Under the pieces are notes generated by a model. It worked only from the letters and a program-made list of their open reading frames with translations. It made no database searches and was not told the origin of the DNA. Shown one piece after another: positions 24,210 to 32,588 of a DNA stretch of 40,608 nt (positions are counted from its first letter, which is position 1; each line of letters begins with the position of its first letter). The translations under genes and the position numbers were made by a program. The DNA is from Desulfobacteraceae bacterium (lineage in GTDB: Bacteria; Desulfobacterota; Desulfobacteria; Desulfobacterales; Desulfobacteraceae), in the NCBI GenBank assembly GCA_024225635.1, contig JAAEMK010000315.1, positions 1-40,608 of the forward strand, written 5' to 3'.

Positions 24210-26333
24210 ATGATGAGGAAGATCAAAAATCTTATTCTGTTCCTACTCTTGGTGCTCCCGGTTTCGTTTCCGTGGTTCCATGAAAATCTGCTCGCGAACG
24301 AACAGGTCCCTTCCGAAGAGGAGCCGTTCCAGGAATTGCTGAATATTATCAAGGAGGAGAACAGGGAAGCATCCGAATCCAAGGCCATTGCCGACTTCGT
24401 GCCGGGAATCATAACCGTCCTCAGGGGCGATGATCTTGAGAACAGGGGGATCCGTACCGTCCACGAAGCTCTTGCCCTTGTACCGGGGCTGGATCTGTCC
24501 ATGTACCCGTTCATAGTTAAAAAGATCGTCGTTCGGGGATTGACCTCGTCATATGCTTTGAACAGCCTCAAGTTGCTGCTGAACGATGTGCCGGTGAATA
24601 ACACCCTGTGCGGCATGACGACGGAGTTCTTCGATATCCCCGTGTCTCTCGTTGAACGGGTGGACATCATTCGCGGCTCCGGGGCGGTTTTATATGGCGA
24701 AAATGCAAGTTCTGGGGTGATCAACGTGATCACCCGTAAGAAGGGAAACAGAATTTTCGGTCGATACGGGCGATTTGACACATTTGAGGGCGGCGGAATA
24801 CTCTCCCACAGCGCTCCGGATAAAGGTTACCGCCTGAGTCTTGCCCTTTCGGGATGGGACACGGACGGGGCCGATGTCACGTCGGGCCCGACCTTTTACA
24901 CTCCTTCCGGCGGTCCCACCCATGAAGCACACCAGCAAGGTACGGCGATCATGGAAATTGACTTCGGGAATTCCTCCCTGCTGGCGCAATACATTTCCAC
25001 CCACTCAGGAGGATATTTCGGATTCTTTCCGTCCCTGTCAGGAAGGGACCATGACGGGAAGACACAGTGTGGCGAATCCTTCTTTTTAGAAGCGAGGCAT
25101 GAACTGAACATCAGCGAGGATTCCAAGGCCAAGGCAAGATTCGGAGTCAGCAGGATAGAGCAGGAGCTTGCCAGTGGGAAATATGTGGAGAATAACAGCG
25201 TCATATCCCGCAAGATGTTATTTGAATTATTTTACGAGGAAAACCGTTTATACGGGAATCTTGACTATCTCTGGAAGGGGTGGGAGAATCATCGCCTTAC
25301 ACTGGGAGCATCTCTCTCCCGCATGTTAAAAAATGACTACGTAAGAAGCCTCGAAATATTTGAACCGTGGCGCCATATACACCATAAAGATTTCCTTGCA
25401 GATGAGAACCGAACCATCGGGAGCATATTCGTGCAGGATGAATTTGCCTTGACCGACAGCTTCAATATCACCATGGGATTGCGCTATGATGCATACAACG
25501 ACCTGGAGAATATGTTGACTCCCAGACTGGCGTTGATCTATCGCTTCAAGGATCACCATATTTTCAAGGCCCAGTATGCGGAAGGATTTAAATCTTCAAC
25601 TTACGTAAAAGAGATATATAAAAAGATGTTTCCAAGTCTCGAGTATGAGGACCATGAAAAAATAAAAACCGTTGAACTGGGATATATTTTCAAGGGGGTC
25701 GATACCGATACACGCATTACCCTGTTCTATTCGAAAATCTATGACCTGATATCCAATGTTAATTCAAACGCATTTAAAGATCCGATAGCTGAATTGTCTG
25801 CCGACCTGAGCACACCATATCTTCAAACGACCATAACCGATGCTGAAACATGGGGCATGGAACTCGAGCTCGAACAATGGCTGACAAGGTCGGTCCGGAT
25901 AACCGGAAACCTTTCCTATGTGAATACGCAGTACCTGGGAGAGGATGTAAATAGGTCTGAATATCGCGCTCCTTATGATTCCGATGCGTATTCACCGGCA
26001 GGCAGGGAGATCGTCTATTCCGCGAACTGGCTGGGAAACTTCGACATTATATACCGGCCTGTCGATGATGTTGCCCTGGCCATGCACTACCGGTATGTGG
26101 GCAAGCGGCACCGGTGGTATATGGATTGGAGAGACGAGCTGGATCCGTACCATACGGTGGACCTGACGGTCAATCTGTTCAAACTGTTCCATGACGGTTT
26201 GACCCTGCGCGCGGGATTGCAAAACATCTTCGATGAATCGGTGGTTTATCCCTCCCTGCACGGAGATTATTACCGGGAGGATTTTCCCCGGGCCGGAAGG
26301 CAGTGGTGGTTGCAGCTCAGTTATACGTTCTGA
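24210..26333 (+). CDS. TonB-dependent receptor, paralogue 3
   Basis: A 707-residue protein with signal peptide (MMRKIKNLILFLLLVLPVS), plug and barrel as in the other two, ending WWLQLSYTF. It is nine residues shorter between the signal peptide and the plug. Plug motifs (RGDDLENRG, VRGLTSS, ERVDIIRGSGAV) and the last ~110 residues are nearly identical to the neighbours, whereas the loops near residues 380-395 and 535-550 and the plug apex (NNTLCGMTTEF) differ. It is preceded by its own promoter copy and a modest AGG site. With the YfiR-like gene behind it, this looks like the intact ancestral bicistron. Confidence 0.95.
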   Translation: MMRKIKNLILFLLLVLPVSFPWFHENLLANEQVPSEEEPFQELLNIIKEENREASESKAIADFVPGIITVLRGDDLENRGIRTVHEALALVPGLDLSMYPFIVKKIVVRGLTSSYALNSLKLLLNDVPVNNTLCGMTTEFFDIPVSLVERVDIIRGSGAVLYGENASSGVINVITRKKGNRIFGRYGRFDTFEGGGILSHSAPDKGYRLSLALSGWDTDGADVTSGPTFYTPSGGPTHEAHQQGTAIMEIDFGNSSLLAQYISTHSGGYFGFFPSLSGRDHDGKTQCGESFFLEARHELNISEDSKAKARFGVSRIEQELASGKYVENNSVISRKMLFELFYEENRLYGNLDYLWKGWENHRLTLGASLSRMLKNDYVRSLEIFEPWRHIHHKDFLADENRTIGSIFVQDEFALTDSFNITMGLRYDAYNDLENMLTPRLALIYRFKDHHIFKAQYAEGFKSSTYVKEIYKKMFPSLEYEDHEKIKTVELGYIFKGVDTDTRITLFYSKIYDLISNVNSNAFKDPIAELSADLSTPYLQTTITDAETWGMELELEQWLTRSVRITGNLSYVNTQYLGEDVNRSEYRAPYDSDAYSPAGREIVYSANWLGNFDIIYRPVDDVALAMHYRYVGKRHRWYMDWRDELDPYHTVDLTVNLFKLFHDGLTLRAGLQNIFDESVVYPSLHGDYYREDFPRAGRQWWLQLSYTF

Positions 26334-26368
26334 TTCGGTTATTCCAACGGATAAGGAGTATTTTCTCC

Positions 26369-26932
26369 ATGAGACAAAAAATTTACCTGATGCTGATTCC
26401 TTTTTATCTGCTGGCCGCCGTCTCCTCCCGGGCCGGCTCCAAAGAGGAGATGGCGCTCCGGCTGAATTTCGGCCTTAAGATCTTTCCCTATATCATGGCC
26501 ACGGACAGCGATCTGTCCTCAAAAATGACCGATTCGGGATCGTTTTTGATTCTCATCATTTATCGAAAGGAAAGGGAGCGCGCCGAAAACCTGAAGCAGG
26601 GGATCATCAAAAGAGGGGGAACCATAAAAAGCATTCCGATCCAGGCCGTTACCACGGACGATTTGGAAAAGACGGTTTCCGATTCCGGATGTCCGTCGGC
26701 AATTTTTCTCTCGGAATATCTTCCCGGGGAGACGTTTCAAAAAATCATTGATTTCGCCATCATGAATCGCGTCATTGTATTCTCCCCCATTATCGGGGAT
26801 GTAAAAAGGGGGGCCACCGCCGGGATCTATCTCAGTACCAGCACATTGCCCTCCCTGAACCTGACCACCCTGAAAAAATCCCGGATTCAGATCGGAAAAA
26901 AGCTGAGAAAACTATCGAAAAAATATCAATGA
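26369..26932 (+). CDS. Exported YfiR-like (DUF4154-type) small protein
   Basis: A 187-residue protein with an N-terminal signal peptide (MRQKIYLMLIPFYLLAAVSSRAGS). The mature part alternates strands and helices: SFLILIIYRKERE, GGTIKSIPIQAV, CPSAIFLSEYL, NRVIVFSPIIGDVKRGATAGIYL, then LNLTTLKKSRIQIGKKLRKLSKKY. The order, including the final Asn-Leu plus two helices, fits the YfiR/DUF4154 family of periplasmic proteins that regulate membrane-bound partners and often sit beside TonB receptors. The match is distant and no database check was possible. AAGGAG lies ten bases before the ATG at 26369; longer frames start inside receptor 3. The TIR gene follows after 54 bp, so co-transcription is likely. 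Confidence 0.7.
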   Translation: MRQKIYLMLIPFYLLAAVSSRAGSKEEMALRLNFGLKIFPYIMATDSDLSSKMTDSGSFLILIIYRKERERAENLKQGIIKRGGTIKSIPIQAVTTDDLEKTVSDSGCPSAIFLSEYLPGETFQKIIDFAIMNRVIVFSPIIGDVKRGATAGIYLSTSTLPSLNLTTLKKSRIQIGKKLRKLSKKYQ

Positions 26933-26986
26933 GCGAGCATGCGACACGCTCCTCCAAACACGCGTACTTTGTCAGGGGAACAACGG

Positions 26987-28498
26987 ATGCCCGATCACAC
27001 GCCTGAATACCACGTATTCATCAGTTACGCCCATATCGACAACCAGACCCTGACCCGGGAGCAGGAGGGGTGGATAACCTTTTTGCACCGGGCCCTGGAG
27101 ATCCGGCTCGCCCAGCTGTCCGGCGAGCGCCCCAGGATCTGGCGGGATCCAAAGCTCCATGGCAACGACCAGTTTGACAATGTGATCACCAGCAAGATCC
27201 AAAAGGCCGAAACCTTTGTCGCCGTTCTCTCCCCGGGCTATGTGGAGTCCGACTGGTGCCGCCGGGAGATCGCGGAGTTCATCGAAGCCCGGTTGAAAAA
27301 AGGGGGGGTGCTCATGGGCAACAGCTCCCGTATCTTCAAGGTTATCAAAACCCGGCTTTCCCTGGAAAGGCAGCCCCGGGAGATTCAGAACCAGCTCGGT
27401 TACGAGTTCTTCGCCATCGATCCTGAAAGCAAACGGTTGAAGGAGTTCAACCGGGGGTTCGGCACCTTTATCGAACCCGAATACATGGACAGGCTCGAAG
27501 ACCTGGCCAGCGACATTGACGACATGCTTGAATCAATAGGAAGGCCGCTGGAGTCTCCGGCCGAAGGGTGCGTCCCCCCCCGGGGCAGCGTCGTTTTCCT
27601 TGCCGAGACCACTTACGACCTGAGAACCCGGCGGGATCAGGTACGGCGGGAACTTGAATCCCAGGGGCATACGGTTCTGCCCGATCGCGATCTCTCCCTC
27701 CTCGAATGGGAACTTTCCGATATGGTCCGGGAAGACCTGGAACGCAGCATTCTCTCCATACACCTCATCGGGGAGCAGTACGGGGCCGTACCCGAAGGGG
27801 CCGATCGTTCGACGGTTGAACTTCAACTCGACCTGGCCGGAGAATTGAGCGGGAAGAAGGTGGATTTTTCATGTATTATCTGGATGCCGGAAAAAATTAT
27901 GGCAAAAGATCCGCGCCAGGGGGCCTTTATCAAGCGTTTGATGAAAGAAACCATACTTCAGCCGAAGGACGATCTCCTCTCCGCCGGCATTGAAGAGTTA
28001 AAAGCCGTTATCCTGGACAAACTGGAGGAAAAAGCGAAAAAAAAGGAGGGACGGCCGATGGATGCGGAAAAGATCAACCGCATCTATCTAATCTACGACC
28101 AGCGGGATATTCACGACATCGAGCCCCTGGACGATTTTTTCTATGACCGGGATCACGATGTGCTCCACCCCCTCTTCGATGGGGACGAGTCGGATATCAT
28201 CGAGGAACACCGGGAGAACTTGAGGATATGCGATGGCGTTCTCATCTATCATGGTAACGCGGGAGAGGCGTGGCTGCGCAGCAAACTCCGCGACCTGCGA
28301 AAGGTGGCGGGTTACGGCCGCACGAATCCGGTGAAGAGCAGCGCCATCTATGTGGGCCCTCCCAGGGATCACAGGCGGGAGCGGTTCAAGACCCGGGAAG
28401 TGGACGAGCTGATCAAGAATTTTCAGTTTTTTTCCCCCGACTGCCTGTCCGGTTTCCTGGCCCGGCTCGAAGGCGGGGATGGAGGTGAAACCGAATGA
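26987..28498 (+). CDS. Multi-TIR signalling protein: TIR, DUF4062-like, TIR-like
   Basis: A 503-residue cytoplasmic protein with three Rossmann-like modules. Residues 8-100 are a TIR domain (YHVFISYAHIDN, RIWRDPKLHGNDQFDNVI, VAVLSPGYVESDWCRREIAEF); Glu94 sits where NAD-cleaving TIRs keep their catalytic Glu. Residues 199-290 look DUF4062-like (SVVFLAETTYDLRTRRDQV, HTVLPDRDLS, IHLIGEQYGAVPEG, ELQLDLAGELSG). Residues 363-465 are a degenerate TIR-like unit (NRIYLIYDQRDIHDIEPL, CDGVLIYHGNAGEAWLRSKL) without the Glu. The ATG at 26987 has AGGGGAA upstream; an earlier in-frame ATG at 26939 lacks a good site. The stop overlaps the ATG of the nSTAND1-WD40 gene (ATGA). Such pairs are predicted signalling or conflict systems in which the STAND protein senses and the TIR acts; that role is inferred here. 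Confidence 0.85.
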   Translation: MPDHTPEYHVFISYAHIDNQTLTREQEGWITFLHRALEIRLAQLSGERPRIWRDPKLHGNDQFDNVITSKIQKAETFVAVLSPGYVESDWCRREIAEFIEARLKKGGVLMGNSSRIFKVIKTRLSLERQPREIQNQLGYEFFAIDPESKRLKEFNRGFGTFIEPEYMDRLEDLASDIDDMLESIGRPLESPAEGCVPPRGSVVFLAETTYDLRTRRDQVRRELESQGHTVLPDRDLSLLEWELSDMVREDLERSILSIHLIGEQYGAVPEGADRSTVELQLDLAGELSGKKVDFSCIIWMPEKIMAKDPRQGAFIKRLMKETILQPKDDLLSAGIEELKAVILDKLEEKAKKKEGRPMDAEKINRIYLIYDQRDIHDIEPLDDFFYDRDHDVLHPLFDGDESDIIEEHRENLRICDGVLIYHGNAGEAWLRSKLRDLRKVAGYGRTNPVKSSAIYVGPPRDHRRERFKTREVDELIKNFQFFSPDCLSGFLARLEGGDGGETE

Positions 28499-31400
28499 CC
28501 GGATCTGAAACATCCCGCAATCCTTTTCCTGGATTACGTTCATTCGAATCCCATGAGGATTATCTGTTTTTCGGGCGGGAGGGACAAGCCGAGGAGCTTC
28601 TCAAACGATTGAGGCGATCCCGTTTCGTGGCCGTGGTGGGGACTTCGGGGAGCGGAAAATCCTCCCTGGTCAAGGCGGAACTGCTGCCGGCACTCCATGG
28701 GGGCCTCATGGCGGGGCCTGGAAAAAACTGGCGGGTGGGCCTGTTCCGCCCCGGCGACAATCCCATCAAAGAGCTGGCAACGGCCCTGAACCGCCCCGGC
28801 GTACTGTGGGAGGGGGACGTAGATGAAGAGGAGGCCATGATCCGGGGCGCTTTTATCGAGGCTTCCCTGAGACGGAGTTCCCGTGGGCTTGTGAAGGCCG
28901 TGGCCAAGGCCCGAATGCCCGCGGATGAAAATCTTCTCCTGGTGGTGGATCAGTTCGAGGAACTGTTCCGGTTCAGGCGGGCAAGCGATCAAAATCTCAG
29001 CCCGGACGAGTCGGCGTCATTTGTCAAGTTACTGCTTGCGGCGGGTAAGGCCCCAAGCCCACCCGTGTATATCGTCATCACCATGCGTTCGGATTTTCTC
29101 GGGGATTGCGCAAAATTCAGGGACCTGCCGGAGACGATCAACGACGGCCAATACCTCATTCCCCGCATGACCCGGGAACAGAAACGCCGGGCCATCGAAG
29201 GCCCCGCAGCCGTGTACCGGGCAAATCTCGCCCCCCGACTTGTCCAGCATCTCCTCAACGACGTGGGGGACAACCCCGATCAACTCCCCATTCTCCAGCA
29301 TGTGCTGATGCGAATCTGGGACAACTGGAAGGCGGGGGGGACGGAATTTCCGGACCTGTCGGATTATGAGGCCGTGGGAAAGATGAAAACAGCGCTTTCC
29401 AGGCATGCCGACGAAGTCTATTGGGAACTTCCCGACAAAAGGAGCCGGACCATCGCGGAAAAAATATTCAAAACCATAACATCCATGGGGCCGGGCCGGC
29501 GGGGAATACGCAGTCCGGTTTCCCTGAAACAACTCAGCGCCATCACCGAAACCGGGAAATCCGAACTGATACCGGTGATCGAGGCGTTCCGAAGTCCCGG
29601 GCGCTCCTTTCTCGCTCCTCCGGCCGGGGTTGCCCTGTCCGAAGATTCCATACTGGATATCTCCCACGAGAGTCTCATGAGAATCTGGAACCGGATGGAC
29701 AGGTGGGTGCGGGAGGAGGCGAGCTCTGCCCGCAGATACGCCCGCCTGGCGGAAACCGCCATGCTTTTTGCCCAAAAAGAGGCGGGGCTCCTCAGGGATC
29801 CCGGCCTGCAGCTCACCCTGGACTGGCGGGAGCAGAGCCGGCCCAGCGAAGCCTGGGCAAAGCGGTATCATGCCGAGTTCGCGCTATCCATGGAATTCCT
29901 CGATGCGAGCCAAAAGGCGCGGGATGACGAGATCGCCCGTCAGAAAGAGCTGCGCAGGCTTGAGCTGGACAGGACAAGGGCCCTTGCCGAGGAAAGAAGA
30001 ATGCGCCTCGCCCAGCAGGAGGTGGCGGCAAAACGGCTGAAGACCATGATTCTGGCGGTGACGGTGTTCCTGATCATATCCATCATCCTGGGACTGCACT
30101 CATTCATACAGCTCAAGGAGGTGGAAAAGGCAAGGGACGCTGCCGAGAAGGCGCAAAAAGTATCCAGGTCCCATGAGCTTTCCGCCTTTGCCTCACTGGA
30201 GCTGGAAAGAGATCCGGTGCTGAGTTTCCGCCTGGCCGAGGCCGCAATAAATGAGTGGCCGACCCTCGCCGCCCAAAGAGCCCTGCTGCCGACCCTTGAA
30301 CATTCCTTCAACAACATCCTCCAGGGGCATGGGGATAAGGTCAGCGATGCGGTATTCTCCCCTGACGGAAAAACCGTGGCCACCGCGTCCCTGGATCGAA
30401 CGGCCCGCATATGGGATGCCGGGGAAGGTAAACTGCTCAAGGTGCTTGAAGGGCGGGCCTGGGGAATCCACGGCGTATCGTTCTCCCCGGACGGAAAGCG
30501 GCTGGTTGCCGCCTCGGCCGACGGTTCGGCCCGCATCTGGGATATCAGGGAAGGGAAGGTGGAAACGGTACTGACGGGGCACACGCAAAAACTCCACGGC
30601 GCGTCCTTTTCCCCGGACGGAAAGCGTATTGTCACCGCCTCGGCCGATGGAACGGCCCGCATCTGGGATGCGAAAGAGGGCAAGGGGCTAAGGGTGCTCG
30701 AAAAACATATGGACGAGGTTACCAGTGCCTCTTTTTCCCCGGACGGGCAACTGGTGGTCACGGCTTCGGATGACGATACGGCCCTTATCTGGGATGCGGA
30801 AAAGGGGCGGGTGCGGCAGGTGCTCAGCGGACATACGGAGTGCGTGAAGGATGCGGTTTTTTCCCCTGACGGAAGGTTTGTGGTGACAGCGTCGGAAGAT
30901 AATACCGCCAGGATATGGGATGCGGACAGCGGCAAAACCGTAAGGGTCCTCAAAGGCCATACCGGGGATGTGACCAGTGCTTCATTCTCGCCGGACGGAA
31001 AGCATATCCTCACGTCCTCCAGGGATCATACGGCGCGCATCTGGGATTCTGAAAACGGCCTTTCCGAACGCGCCCTTAAAGGACATAAATGGGCCGTGAC
31101 CGGTGCTGTTTTCTCCCCCGACGGCGGAAGGGTCGTCACCGCTTCCGAAGACCGCACGGTCCGTATCTGGCATATCGAGCAACCCCGTGTGCTCAAGGGG
31201 CATACAGCACCTGTAACAAGCGCAACGTTTTCACCCGATGGAAAAAGTGTGGTTACGGCGGCCAGGGACAGCACGGTTCGTATCTGGGATGCAAAAAAGG
31301 GCAAGGTCCGGCACATATTTCCGGTACCCCACGCCGACTTTGACACGAACCGGGCATTTTCCCCCGATGGAAAAAGGATCGTCACCCCTTCCTGCGACAA

Positions 31401-32283
31401 TACGGCCTGCATCTGGGATGTGGCAAGGGGCGAAAAGGTCACCCTTTTGGAAGGCCATGAAGGGCAAGTGAACAGCGTGGCGTTTTCACCCGGCGGAAAG
31501 CGCGTGGTCACCGGCTCCATGGACAAAACAGCCCTGATCTGGAACGCGGAGGACGGCAAGACGCTTTACCATCTTTACGGACATACATGGAGCGTTACGG
31601 ACGCCGGGTTTTCACCGGATGGAAAAAGGGTCGTCACCGCATCCATGGACGATACGGTTCGCATCTGGAATTCAAGGAACGGCAAGTTGCTTCACATACT
31701 CCATGCCGGTGCGGGGCTGGGCAATGTAAATGCCGCATACTCTCCAAGGGGCGGAATTGTGGTGACGAGCTCCCTGGGGGATACCGGGGCCGGGATCTGG
31801 GATGTTAATACCGGCACGAGAATACGTGAACTGAAAAGTCATGCCGCCACCATCAACGGCGCCGTTTTTTCGGCCGACGGAAGATATATTGTGACGGCGT
31901 CCATGGACAGGACCGCCCGGATCTGGGATGCCGATGGGTACCGGGAGCTCCATGTGCTCAGGGGACATACCGGCGGCGTGACCCAGGCGGCGTTTTCCCC
32001 GGATTCCAGGTATGTGGTCACCGCTTCCGGGGATCATACGGTGCGCATCTGGGATGCTGAAAAAGGGGAAACCCTCCATCGGCTCCGGGGGCATACGGAC
32101 ATAGTGGCGCAGGCGTCATTTTCCCCGGGCGGGGGGCGCGTGCTCACAGCCTCCATGGACGGCACGGTGCGGATCTGGGCCATGGATCACAGGGAAATCC
32201 TGAATGACATAAACATCGAAAGAACCCGCGGAAAAGTAAGAGAATTTACAGAGGAGGAACTGGAACGATACGGGTTTAACTGA
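28495..32283 (+). CDS. nSTAND1 NTPase - transmembrane - 15 x WD40 repeat protein
   Basis: A 1262-residue protein. The N-terminus NPFPGLRSFESHEDYLFFGR is the hallmark of the nSTAND1 family. Walker A is GTSGSGKSS (49-57) and Walker B LLLVVDQFEE (~147-156). A winged-helix-type segment, LDISHESLMRIWNRMDRW, lies at ~388-404. A basic coiled stretch (~475-517) leads into one membrane helix (518-538), then a helical linker and 15 WD40 repeats (~605-1245, each ending in IWD, IWN, IWH or IWA). By the positive-inside rule the NTPase is cytoplasmic and the propellers periplasmic. STAND proteins oligomerise on ligand binding; here the propellers would be the sensor and the TIR protein the output. GGAGGTG lies nine bases before the ATG, which overlaps the TIR stop. 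Strong DNA-level similarity among the repeats shows recent expansion. Confidence 0.93.
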   Translation: MTGSETSRNPFPGLRSFESHEDYLFFGREGQAEELLKRLRRSRFVAVVGTSGSGKSSLVKAELLPALHGGLMAGPGKNWRVGLFRPGDNPIKELATALNRPGVLWEGDVDEEEAMIRGAFIEASLRRSSRGLVKAVAKARMPADENLLLVVDQFEELFRFRRASDQNLSPDESASFVKLLLAAGKAPSPPVYIVITMRSDFLGDCAKFRDLPETINDGQYLIPRMTREQKRRAIEGPAAVYRANLAPRLVQHLLNDVGDNPDQLPILQHVLMRIWDNWKAGGTEFPDLSDYEAVGKMKTALSRHADEVYWELPDKRSRTIAEKIFKTITSMGPGRRGIRSPVSLKQLSAITETGKSELIPVIEAFRSPGRSFLAPPAGVALSEDSILDISHESLMRIWNRMDRWVREEASSARRYARLAETAMLFAQKEAGLLRDPGLQLTLDWREQSRPSEAWAKRYHAEFALSMEFLDASQKARDDEIARQKELRRLELDRTRALAEERRMRLAQQEVAAKRLKTMILAVTVFLIISIILGLHSFIQLKEVEKARDAAEKAQKVSRSHELSAFASLELERDPVLSFRLAEAAINEWPTLAAQRALLPTLEHSFNNILQGHGDKVSDAVFSPDGKTVATASLDRTARIWDAGEGKLLKVLEGRAWGIHGVSFSPDGKRLVAASADGSARIWDIREGKVETVLTGHTQKLHGASFSPDGKRIVTASADGTARIWDAKEGKGLRVLEKHMDEVTSASFSPDGQLVVTASDDDTALIWDAEKGRVRQVLSGHTECVKDAVFSPDGRFVVTASEDNTARIWDADSGKTVRVLKGHTGDVTSASFSPDGKHILTSSRDHTARIWDSENGLSERALKGHKWAVTGAVFSPDGGRVVTASEDRTVRIWHIEQPRVLKGHTAPVTSATFSPDGKSVVTAARDSTVRIWDAKKGKVRHIFPVPHADFDTNRAFSPDGKRIVTPSCDNTACIWDVARGEKVTLLEGHEGQVNSVAFSPGGKRVVTGSMDKTALIWNAEDGKTLYHLYGHTWSVTDAGFSPDGKRVVTASMDDTVRIWNSRNGKLLHILHAGAGLGNVNAAYSPRGGIVVTSSLGDTGAGIWDVNTGTRIRELKSHAATINGAVFSADGRYIVTASMDRTARIWDADGYRELHVLRGHTGGVTQAAFSPDSRYVVTASGDHTVRIWDAEKGETLHRLRGHTDIVAQASFSPGGGRVLTASMDGTVRIWAMDHREILNDINIERTRGKVREFTEEELERYGFN

Positions 32284-32328
32284 TTACAGCTGACGCAAAA
32301 AACTCCGGGGAAATTTTCCTTAACCGCT

Positions 32329-32374
32329 CCCCGGGCCATGGCAGCCGCCCCCGTGGCCCGGGGCTCAATTTTTA
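32329..32374 (+). terminator. Rho-independent terminator of the TIR-STAND operon
   Basis: A perfect 10-bp GC stem, CCCCGGGCCA (32329-32338) with TGGCCCGGGG (32354-32363), is followed by a T run (32369-32373) 46 bases after the stop codon. It separates the TIR/nSTAND1 genes from the binding-protein gene. Confidence 0.85.
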
Positions 32375-32397
32375 TGCGATTCCATCCAAATAAATTC

Positions 32398-32426
32398 TTT
32401 ACATTATCCCATATCTAATTTACAAA
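32398..32426 (+). promoter_or_regulatory. Putative promoter of the binding-protein operon
   Basis: TTTACA (32398-32403), a 17-bp spacer and TACAAA (32421-32426) lie in the AT-rich stretch after the terminator, giving a long leader (~155 bases) before the ATG at 32589. Nothing else is visible in the 305-bp gap apart from the terminator. Confidence 0.45.
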
Positions 32427-32588
32427 TAGCGATGAATTGAGATTCAGACTCGTAATCAATGTTCTTCATATTCAGCTATCGTTCATACAGATAATTGCCT
32501 GTCACCAAACTGCGGAGGGGACATGGATTTCAGATAACGACCAAGGTCGCTGAGCCACAACCAGATTTCATTTTAAAAGGGGGAAACA

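Noticed and set aside
29940-31013. 357-codon minus-strand frame opposite the WD40 region
   Set aside because: It mirrors the repeated WD40 codons (FPSGEN-type repeats are the antisense of the sense repeats) and is a shadow of the real gene.
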